From Bacteroidota bacterium (GTDB taxonomy: Bacteria; Bacteroidota; Bacteroidia; Chitinophagales; Chitinophagaceae): a stretch of 38,595 nt of DNA. The translations under genes and the position numbers were made by a program. The DNA is taken from positions 1 through 38,595 of the forward strand of contig JABDHF010000019.1 of the NCBI GenBank assembly GCA_013285595.1. The letters are read 5' to 3'. Shown here piece by piece: positions 32,190 through 38,595 of this stretch. The notes below the pieces were generated by a model, which was not told where the DNA came from, made no database searches, and saw only the letters and a list, made by a program, of their open reading frames with translations. Position 1 is the first letter of the stretch. Every line of letters starts with the position of its first letter.

Positions 32190-35126
32190 TTAATGTCGTA
32201 TCATCAATTCAGAAGTATAGTAAGTAGCTGCTGATCTTATAGAAAGCAGGTATGCGCCTTCATTGAGATCGGGCGATATCTGCACTTGCCCTGACGGATC
32301 ATTGATGTTTACCGAGGTTCTGTAAACTACCTGGCCTGTTATGTTGGTGACCATGATCTCGGCAGGGCCTGTTGTCTGCCCATCCCATTTAATATTCAGG
32401 CTGCCTGCAGATGGATTGGGGAATACCGTAATGCCCGTTGAGCGGGCAGCAACCTGCCCTACAATGGTAAGGGAAGTGTCGACAGGGGTATACTTAACGA
32501 TCACTTCCATTTTTGCCGTGCAGCCCGTAGGCAGCGTATAAACGATCGTATCTCTGCCTACGGAGTCACCATATACAATACCGGTAGGGCCTACTGTAGC
32601 CAGCGAAGTATAATTGCTGCTCCATGTGCCGCCGGGTGTGGCATTACTTAATGTGGTAGTGGCGCCTATAAATACACTGTCAGTGCCCGTAATAGGAGAG
32701 GGCAGGGGATTTTCTGTAACGGTAGCGCTGCCGGTCATATTGTGTTTGCAGCCGGTAACGGCATTAATAGCTACCACGGTATAACTGCCGGAAGCTGTAT
32801 ATAAGCCGAGGTTTAAAGGACCACCGGAGCCTGGCTGAGGGATGCTTAATGAATCGGCGCCGTAGTAAAGCTGGTATTTTATGCCCATGTCGGACCCATC
32901 GAGATCAATATATACGCCCAGGCTGCCGGCACAATAGCTGCCGCCGCCTGTAACTGCATGAACGGCAGGCAGTGAGTCTATAGTAATAGTGGCGGAACCG
33001 TCCATCTCGTTGGCACAGCCGGTGATAATACCTGTAGCCAATATGGTATAAGTGCCGGTATCAGATTGTAAACCAAGGTCGATGGCCGATCCGGTACCCA
33101 CTACAGCCGGGCCGGTAAGTATGGCGCCATTGTATAACTGGTAGCCAACACCGGTTTGAGAATGCGGCAGTGTAATGTGCCGTCCTGTGTCGCCGATACA
33201 ATAGCCGCCGCCACCGGATACGAAATAGTCGAGCGGTAAAGGATTAATAACTATCGTGGTGCTGCCGGGCATAAGAGATGTACAGCCCGTGCTGGCATTG
33301 GTTGCCAGTATTGTGTATACGCCGGCCGGCGCTACCAGTCCCAGGTCCAGCGGTATACCGGTGCCATGTATCGATATGCCGTATAGTGCCGTGCCATTCA
33401 GTAACTGGTAGTCGACGCCAAGAGTGGAACTGTCCAGCCCGATGTGAACACCCGGGCTGCCTATACAGTAACTGCCGCCGCCAATAATATCGAACGATAA
33501 AGGATGCTGCTCAATAGTTATTGTAGCGCTTCCGGCCATTGTCCTGGTACACCCCGTAAGTGTGTTTGTGGCTACAACCGTATAAACACCTGCGGCAGCA
33601 GAGATCCCGAAATCGAGCGAGCCACCGGTGCCTGCAACAACCACCCCAGCCGGTGAAGGGCCATTATATAGCTGGTATTGCATGCCGGCCTGCGATGCCA
33701 GCAGGTAGATATGATTGCCGGCGCCACCTGCGCAATAGCCACCACCACCGGTAACTGCAAATGCGGTAGGCAAAGTGTTGATGGACACGGTAACTGCACC
33801 AAACATATTTTTATCACAGCCTGTGATAGTATCAGTGCCTACTATTGAGTAGCTGCCCGCCAGCGTTTGCGCCCCGAAATCCAGGGCTGAGCCTGTGCCG
33901 TCGAGCATAGTGCTTGTAGCGCTGCCACTACGGTATAACTGGTATCTTACACCTGGGGCTGAGCCGTTAAGCCCTACATGTGCGCCTGTGCTGCCAGAGC
34001 AATAAGCGCCGCCACCCACTACTGTAAATGCCGATGGTGTTACATTAACGGTGACAAAAGCTGTGGTTTTGCAGCTGGCAACCCCTGCGCTATAAGTGAT
34101 CATTGCCGTGCCTGCTGTGTAACCGGTAACCACGCCTGAGTACAGGCCCACGCTGGCTATAGTTGTAGCGCTGCTGCTCCACGAGCCCCCGGTAACAGCG
34201 TCGGTGAGAATGGATGACACGCCTGTGCAAAGAACGTAAGACCCGCTAATAGCCACAGGTACAGGGTTTACTGTAAATGAAATGGTACGGTAATAGCTGA
34301 CGCAAAAATTTGATTCGGAATAAGTGATCGCTGCAACGCCGGCGGACATACCCATTACTTGCCCGGTCGCAGAATCAACCGATGCTACAGCCTGGTTACT
34401 GCTCAGCCATTTGCCGCCGGGTGTTGCATCATTCAGCGCGACAGATGACCCTATACAGCCGGCATGAAGCCCGGTAACACCTGCCGGGAACGGAGGCACT
34501 GTATTATCTACAGTAAAAGGTATAGACGTACTTGCCGAGCCGCAGCCGTTAGTTACCGTATAGCGTATTATAGTGCTTCCTGCTGTTAAGCCGGTGTCTA
34601 CACCTGTGGATGCATTAATGGTGGTGATTGCGGTATTATCGCTGCTCCAGACGCCGCCGGTGACGCCGTCTGCAAGTGTTATGGTACCGTAAGAACAAAT
34701 GCCCGATGGGCCTGTGATAGACCCGGCAGAAGGCAACGGGTTAATGGTGATATATATAGTAGTAGTATCGGCCTGGGTACCATCGGAAATGCTTACGGAA
34801 AAAGTATCCGTGCCGCTATAGCCTGTTGCCGGGGTATAGGTGAGGCCAGCGGGTATCAGCGTATCTCCTATTGAAAGGGTGGTATAAGCCGCAACTGCTG
34901 CGCCATGTGCCGGCGCTGTTACCAGGCTCCATGTCTCATTATCGCCGGCGTCCGAATCTATTATTGCCAGTAAAGTATTTATGGAGAAGGACGGGGTATT
35001 TTCACAGACAGACCTAAACTGGCTATGCCCCAATATAAACAGCGGAGCATGCTCCTGGCCAAATGTATTACTGCAGCAGATGAATAAAAAGACCGGTAAA
35101 AGGAGGGTATATTTTAGTTGCTTCAT
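32190..35126 (-). CDS. Large secreted repeat protein with T9SS sorting domain (Big2-like and 89-residue repeats)
   Basis: Surface or secreted protein of 978 residues from the ATG at 35126, chosen because it opens a clean signal peptide (MKQLKYTLLLPVFLF, ending SNTFGQ); the frame stays open 26 codons further upstream. The order is: one cadherin/tandem-95-like unit (TYTPATGYSGTDTFSVSISDG), three Big2-like units (GGVWSSDNTAI and relatives), five contiguous 89-residue GGGxYC units (32703-34037), one more Big2-like unit (GGTWSSNYTSLATV), and a T9SS sorting domain beginning ITVFPNPSAGSLNIKW. Each 89-residue unit has two conserved Cys. No enzyme domain is present, so an adhesin or matrix role is likely (inference). 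It shares its repeat type with the next gene on the same strand. Confidence 0.85.
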   Translation of the reverse strand: MKQLKYTLLLPVFLFICCSNTFGQEHAPLFILGHSQFRSVCENTPSFSINTLLAIIDSDAGDNETWSLVTAPAHGAAVAAYTTLSIGDTLIPAGLTYTPATGYSGTDTFSVSISDGTQADTTTIYITINPLPSAGSITGPSGICSYGTITLADGVTGGVWSSDNTAITTINASTGVDTGLTAGSTIIRYTVTNGCGSASTSIPFTVDNTVPPFPAGVTGLHAGCIGSSVALNDATPGGKWLSSNQAVASVDSATGQVMGMSAGVAAITYSESNFCVSYYRTISFTVNPVPVAISGSYVLCTGVSSILTDAVTGGSWSSSATTIASVGLYSGVVTGYTAGTAMITYSAGVASCKTTAFVTVNVTPSAFTVVGGGAYCSGSTGAHVGLNGSAPGVRYQLYRSGSATSTMLDGTGSALDFGAQTLAGSYSIVGTDTITGCDKNMFGAVTVSINTLPTAFAVTGGGGYCAGGAGNHIYLLASQAGMQYQLYNGPSPAGVVVAGTGGSLDFGISAAAGVYTVVATNTLTGCTRTMAGSATITIEQHPLSFDIIGGGSYCIGSPGVHIGLDSSTLGVDYQLLNGTALYGISIHGTGIPLDLGLVAPAGVYTILATNASTGCTSLMPGSTTIVINPLPLDYFVSGGGGYCIGDTGRHITLPHSQTGVGYQLYNGAILTGPAVVGTGSAIDLGLQSDTGTYTILATGIITGCANEMDGSATITIDSLPAVHAVTGGGSYCAGSLGVYIDLDGSDMGIKYQLYYGADSLSIPQPGSGGPLNLGLYTASGSYTVVAINAVTGCKHNMTGSATVTENPLPSPITGTDSVFIGATTTLSNATPGGTWSSNYTSLATVGPTGIVYGDSVGRDTIVYTLPTGCTAKMEVIVKYTPVDTSLTIVGQVAARSTGITVFPNPSAGSLNIKWDGQTTGPAEIMVTNITGQVVYRTSVNINDPSGQVQISPDLNEGAYLLSIRSAATYYTSELMIRH
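32703..34037 (-). repeat. Five tandem 267-bp (89-residue) repeats
   Basis: Units at 33771-34037, 33504-33770, 33237-33503, 32970-33236 and 32703-32969 are all exactly 267 bases. Shared positions in each unit are GGG at 8-10, Cys13, YQL at 32-34, G-T/S-G at 47-49, TGC at 72-74 and Met78. The units have diverged substantially at the protein level, yet length is kept perfectly. Confidence 0.9.
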
Positions 35127-35229
35127 CACAATGCTTTTAGGTATAAAAATAGGAAACAATTGCCGATAATAGCGGTTTATTTCCATATCGGCAGGCTTGC
35201 GCAACGCTCAAAAATATCGCCGTAAATAA

Positions 35230-35260
35230 AAAAGCTTCCGGCATTTTACCGGAAGCTTTT
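35230..35260 (-). terminator. Intrinsic terminator after the second repeat-protein gene
   Basis: AAAAGCTTCCGG (35230-35241) and CCGGAAGCTTTT (35249-35260) form a perfect 12-bp stem around a 7-base loop. Read on the minus strand, T-rich sequence follows. It is 22 bases past the stop at 35282. Confidence 0.9.
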
Positions 35261-35281
35261 ATGATGTTCTTTATCAACAAG

Positions 35282-37993
35282 TTATTGCTGCACCACTAGT
35301 TTTCCGCTATATGTATTGCCGGCAGATTTAATGTTGATCATATACATGCCGTTCTTTAATTTGCCAAGGTCTATTTGCTGCTGGCCTGCGGTTGCATTCA
35401 TTTCTACCGTTGAGCTATATACCTCACGGCCTACAACATCGGTTACTGTTACATTAGCGCTTCCGGTTTGCTGGTTGGTCCATACTATGTTCAGGAGGCC
35501 GTTTGTAGGGTTAGGATATATATTAATGCCGTTTGCCGCAGAAACCGGGTTTACATGTGCAGCAATAATATATGGGGTAATAACGCCATAGTTGGTATGT
35601 TGTTTAAAGTTAATAGCGCTTACGCTGTCATTCGCTGAATTCAGCGTGATCACGTATGCCGGTGTTGTATAGAAATGATACAACTCAGGGTAAACAATAT
35701 AGCTGCCCCAGCCCAGGCCACCGAAATAATAAGCTCCGTTGTCGTCTGTGTATTTATAAGTGATCACATTGCCAGAGGTTGCATCTGTAAGAAATACCAG
35801 CATTCCCGGAGCTACTGATGTAGTGGTGCTCTTGTTTGCGCCTGTGAAAACATAACCACTGATGAATCCGGTGCCCGGAGGTACTATGCCATAAAGCAGA
35901 TCAATATGCATGGTATCTGTGCCTGTACCATGCAAAAGGCCTGTAGCATTGTCCCAGTGCAGGCTTGATGAGCCGTAGGTTGCTACATAACCATTTGAGC
36001 CTGGTGTACCGCCCAGCTGCATTGCCTTTAATAAGTAATTACCTGTGGGCTTGTCTTTAAATGAGTAGTAAGGTGTTCCGTTGTCGCTGCAGGCCAATAC
36101 AGAATCGAGGGCTGTAAGAGAGCTGTCGGCCGGGTTGAATTTTATCAGCCATACCTTTATAGTACCTGGTGCGCCGGTAACTGATATATGCCCTGAAATA
36201 CTGTTGCCATCGGCAGTTACAGTAGTTTTGGCTACGCAGCCAAAGTTATCTGTGCCTGTTATAGTATACACAAGTGTAGATGATGGAGCCACGATCGCCG
36301 TGTCGCAGGTAGAGCACGAGAGGCCACTTGCCGGCGTCCATACATAGGTTAAAGCTCCTGTAACGGTAAGTACATCGCTGCCGCCACATAAGGAAGATGA
36401 AGATGCGCTGATGGCTGGTGTATGAACCGACATAATAACGCTGGAGTCTGCTGTATGAGGCGATGCGCATGGCAGGCTGCTGGTAAGCTTAATGTGTACG
36501 GTGTCGTTATTAGTAGGTACATAAGTGTATGTATTACCTGTGGTAGTGGCGCTACTGTGATTTACAGACCATGCATAAACAGGGGTGGGGCCGCCATTAA
36601 CAGGTACTGCGCCTAAAGAAACTGATGTACCGGCACAAACTGTGCCGCCGGGAGAGCTTATAATGCTAACAGATGGTATGAGCGAATCTGCTGTTACCAC
36701 CGCGGTGCCTGTCATAGTGCGTGTGCAGCCGGTAGTGCTGTTTGTGGCTAATACGGTATACGTGGTACCGGTTGTGGTACCTGTATGGAAACCGAAACTC
36801 AGGGCCGCGCCCGTACCTGACATGGACGTACCTACAGGGGTAACGCCGGTTAATAGCTGGTAGTTAACGCCACTGGCACTACCGCTGAGCGTAATATTCA
36901 TGCCTGCTGTGCCGCTGCAGTAACCGCCGCCGCCGGCTATTGTAAATAATGCAGGCAGCGGGTTAACCACAACTATTGCAGTTCCGCTCATGTTCGACGA
37001 GCAGCTTGTGGCAGGATCCACCGCCGCAACCGTATAAGTGCCGGCAGTGGTGGTAGTGCCAAAGCTGATCCCGGTACCGGTGCCGGATATCGGGGCGCCT
37101 ATTGCTGTGGTGCCGCTATATAACTGGTAGGTGATACCGGCATCTGTTGAGGCAAGGCCTATCGGCACTCCTGCGGCGCCCGAGCATATAGCGCCGCCAC
37201 CTGATACCAGGTAGGGAGCAGGCGACAAGGCTGCTGTAATAACTGCGTTACCGGTCATGGTAGCGATACATCCTGTAGTGAGATTGGTACCGGTTATGGT
37301 GTAAGTGCCTGCTGTGCCGTAAAAGCCAAAGTCGAGCAGGCTGCCTGTACCATCTATCGGCGCACCTACAGCGGTAGCATCCTGATACAATTGATAGCTG
37401 ACGCCGGGAGTTGATCCGGAAACAAGTTGTACATCCACACCGGGGGCGCCACTGCACGCAGTGCCATCGCCACTCATGCTATAAGGGAATGGAGCGAAAT
37501 TAACGTCGATACTGGTTGTTACCGAGCAGCCAAAAGAACTGGTATAATAGATAGCAACACTGCCTGGCGATACGCCTGTAATATCGCCGCTAACAGGGTC
37601 TATACTAACCGAACCTGTGATACTGGTAGCAGACCATGTGCCGTCGGTGCTGGTTTCAGTAAGTGTAGTTGTTGCTCCCGGGCATATTGTAGATGGCGCT
37701 GTAATGGGGTCGGGTACCGGGTTAACGGTAACAGATATTAAAACAGTTCCGCCGGTTGTTGTATAAAGTATGTCTGTAGAGCCTAAGCCAGCTGGTGTTG
37801 CAACTCCTAAGGATGGGTCTACAGTAACGACGCCCGGATTGGCGCTGGTCCACGATCCTCCGGAGGTGGCGTCAGTATACACAGTAGTGGTGCCGATACA
37901 CATGTTGGCTGTGCCGGAGATGGAAGCCGGCGCTTGTGCAAACGAAATAATTGAAAAAAATAGAGCCGCCAAGGTCAGGTTAAGGTGCTTCAT
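35282..37993 (-). CDS. Large secreted repeat protein with T9SS sorting domain and shared C-terminal module
   Basis: Surface or secreted protein of 903 residues from the ATG at 37993, which starts the signal peptide MKHLNLTLAALFF (ending SFAQ) and lies 34 bases after a TAAATTTG element; the frame continues 51 codons upstream without a better start. The order is: two Big2-like units, three GGGxYC-type repeats (36677-37492), a PKD/Ig-like pair with several Cys (to about 36210), then the NSISGHI module shared with the protein at 11324-13210 (about 35590-36209), and the T9SS sorting domain beginning INIYPNPTNGLLNIVW. It therefore joins the repeat type of its downstream neighbour to the module of a distant paralog. 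Adhesin or matrix role inferred. Confidence 0.85.
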   Translation of the reverse strand: MKHLNLTLAALFFSIISFAQAPASISGTANMCIGTTTVYTDATSGGSWTSANPGVVTVDPSLGVATPAGLGSTDILYTTTGGTVLISVTVNPVPDPITAPSTICPGATTTLTETSTDGTWSATSITGSVSIDPVSGDITGVSPGSVAIYYTSSFGCSVTTSIDVNFAPFPYSMSGDGTACSGAPGVDVQLVSGSTPGVSYQLYQDATAVGAPIDGTGSLLDFGFYGTAGTYTITGTNLTTGCIATMTGNAVITAALSPAPYLVSGGGAICSGAAGVPIGLASTDAGITYQLYSGTTAIGAPISGTGTGISFGTTTTAGTYTVAAVDPATSCSSNMSGTAIVVVNPLPALFTIAGGGGYCSGTAGMNITLSGSASGVNYQLLTGVTPVGTSMSGTGAALSFGFHTGTTTGTTYTVLATNSTTGCTRTMTGTAVVTADSLIPSVSIISSPGGTVCAGTSVSLGAVPVNGGPTPVYAWSVNHSSATTTGNTYTYVPTNNDTVHIKLTSSLPCASPHTADSSVIMSVHTPAISASSSSLCGGSDVLTVTGALTYVWTPASGLSCSTCDTAIVAPSSTLVYTITGTDNFGCVAKTTVTADGNSISGHISVTGAPGTIKVWLIKFNPADSSLTALDSVLACSDNGTPYYSFKDKPTGNYLLKAMQLGGTPGSNGYVATYGSSSLHWDNATGLLHGTGTDTMHIDLLYGIVPPGTGFISGYVFTGANKSTTTSVAPGMLVFLTDATSGNVITYKYTDDNGAYYFGGLGWGSYIVYPELYHFYTTPAYVITLNSANDSVSAINFKQHTNYGVITPYIIAAHVNPVSAANGINIYPNPTNGLLNIVWTNQQTGSANVTVTDVVGREVYSSTVEMNATAGQQQIDLGKLKNGMYMINIKSAGNTYSGKLVVQQ
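36677..37492 (-). repeat. Three tandem GGGxYC-type repeats of 89-93 residues
   Basis: Units at 37223-37492 (90 residues), 36956-37222 (89) and 36677-36955 (93) carry the same landmarks as the five units at 32703-34037: GGGxxC, YQL and GTG, then SC or GC before Met. The first is the most divergent, with GDGTAC in place of GGGxYC. Unlike the neighbour's units, their lengths vary. Confidence 0.85.
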
Positions 37994-38026
37994 ATCTGCC
38001 GATTTAGAATTTATTTTTATTGAAGA

Positions 38027-38034
38027 CAAATTTA
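38027..38034 (-). promoter_or_regulatory. -7 promoter element for the second repeat-protein gene
   Basis: On the minus strand this reads TAAATTTG, an exact -7 match ending 33 bases before the ATG at 37993. It supports that start over longer readings that begin upstream of it. No clear -33 element is present. Confidence 0.5.
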
Positions 38035-38189
38035 TGATTATTTTTTTATAAGTCCCTATATATAAGGCGTAAACTGTAAGATGATTGCTAGATTTTTTGG
38101 AATATTTTTTTGCATAATGCAAGCTTTGATCTTTTAAATTTTGCATATTATTTTTTCATCTTAACTGCCTGATCCACTTCATAAGAAAA

Positions 38190-38207
38190 GCTTCCTGTGC
38201 CGGAAGC
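38190..38207 (-). terminator. Probable terminator after the partial T9SS gene
   Basis: GCTTCC (38190-38195) and GGAAGC (38202-38207) form a 6-bp stem with a 6-base loop. Read on the minus strand it is followed by TTTTCTTAT. It resembles the terminator of the neighbouring gene in the GCTTCC/GGAAGC core. Confidence 0.65.
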
Positions 38208-38233
38208 GCTCCTTAAGCAATGGCACCTTCCCA

Positions 38234-38595
38234 TCACTGCTGTATCACCAGTTTTCCGTTATAATTAATGTCATTTGATTTTATAGTAATAAGATAAATG
38301 CCGCTGGTCAGGCTGCCAAGATCAATAAGCGTTTTCCCCATTGCTGCATTTATGTTTACTCCAGCCTTATATACCTCGCGCCCGGCTACATCTGTTATCA
38401 CTACATTGGCATTTCCTGTCCCGGCATTGGTCCATTCAATATTCAGGCTGCCCGAAGCCGGATTAGGATATACCTGTATATTATTTGCTGTTGCAGCCGC
38501 GTTTACACCGCTGGGTGTAAAGAACGGAGTAATAACCCTGGACACCGTGTGCCGCTTGAAATTCATGCCGTTCACGCTTCCTGAGGAGCTGCTTA
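38234..38595 (-). CDS. C-terminal part of a third T9SS repeat-family protein (cut by window edge)
   Basis: The reading frame is open to the end of the window, so only the last 120 or so residues are visible and the N-terminus lies beyond 38595. The visible part reads SSSSGSVNGMNFKRH, then VSRVITPFF, then a complete T9SS sorting domain (IQVYPNPASGSLNIEW to GKLVIQQ). The FKRHTVSRVITP tail matches FKQHTNYGVITP of the upstream-oriented neighbour and VQHLVSKTITP of the protein at 11324-13210, so this is a third member of that family. No internal start should be annotated; the GTG and ATG near 38570 lie inside the protein. Confidence 0.88.
   Translation of the reverse strand, partial: SSSSGSVNGMNFKRHTVSRVITPFFTPSGVNAAATANNIQVYPNPASGSLNIEWTNAGTGNANVVITDVAGREVYKAGVNINAAMGKTLIDLGSLTSGIYLITIKSNDINYNGKLVIQQ

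Noticed and set aside
32703-37492. CRISPR-like or satellite DNA repeat
   Set aside because: The periodicity is about 267 bases, in frame, diverged in sequence and fully coding; these are protein domain repeats.
37994-38146. 51-codon N-terminal extension of the second repeat protein
   Set aside because: The extension is AT-rich and Lys/Tyr/Ser-rich, precedes a clean signal peptide, and covers a TAAATTTG promoter element.

Overview
The window looks like a chromosomal segment from a member of the Bacteroidota, most likely in or near Chitinophagaceae/Sphingobacteriales (inference). The evidence is: at least six proteins ending in type IX secretion (T9SS) C-terminal sorting domains, a DUF4249 lipoprotein, a Porin_10-type outer-membrane protein, a DUF6600-type protein, and several starts preceded by the Bacteroidota -7 element TAnnTTTG. 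No tRNA, rRNA, CRISPR array, insertion sequence or prophage was recognised. No gene-free stretch exceeds 300 bases.

Layout. (1) 1-5.3 kb: an NRAMP-related metal transporter converges on a minus-strand operon encoding a fused E1 alpha/beta 2-oxoacid dehydrogenase, a lipoyl/E2 acyltransferase with a C-terminal zinc ribbon, and a tail-anchored fusion of an ACP-like domain with an AcpS-type phosphopantetheinyl transferase. (2) 5.5-13.2 kb: two T9SS cargo proteins, a giant subtilase mosaic (1884 aa) and a Big2-repeat adhesin-like protein. (3) 13.3-20.9 kb: an L,D-transpeptidase-like protein, a DUF4249 lipoprotein, trxB with a PqqB-like metallo-hydrolase, a GNAT acetyltransferase, a secreted M28 peptidase with a flavin reductase, and a secreted YD-repeat-like protein. 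(4) 21-30.1 kb: mostly housekeeping genes (prfC, purine nucleoside phosphorylase, sucD, a histidine kinase), plus a two-helix membrane protein of unknown function, a porin, and a HEPN/MNT gene pair with the toxin-antitoxin motifs. (5) 30.3-38.6 kb: a Q/P/R-rich DUF6600 protein, a ribosome hibernation factor, and a minus-strand run of three T9SS repeat proteins, the last cut by the window edge.

How it fits together. The T9SS cargo is split between secreted hydrolases (S8, M28) and repeat-built surface proteins. Three of the repeat proteins share a C-terminal module. Two carry a roughly 89-residue GGGxYC repeat that I cannot assign to a named domain. The least conventional set is the E1/E2/ACP-PPTase operon, whose composition suggests acyl transfer from a 2-oxoacid onto a membrane-tethered carrier protein (inference). 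The HEPN/MNT pair carries exactly the RX4HXY and GSX10DXD motifs of the HepT/MntA family. All functional calls are from reading the sequence; no database search was run.
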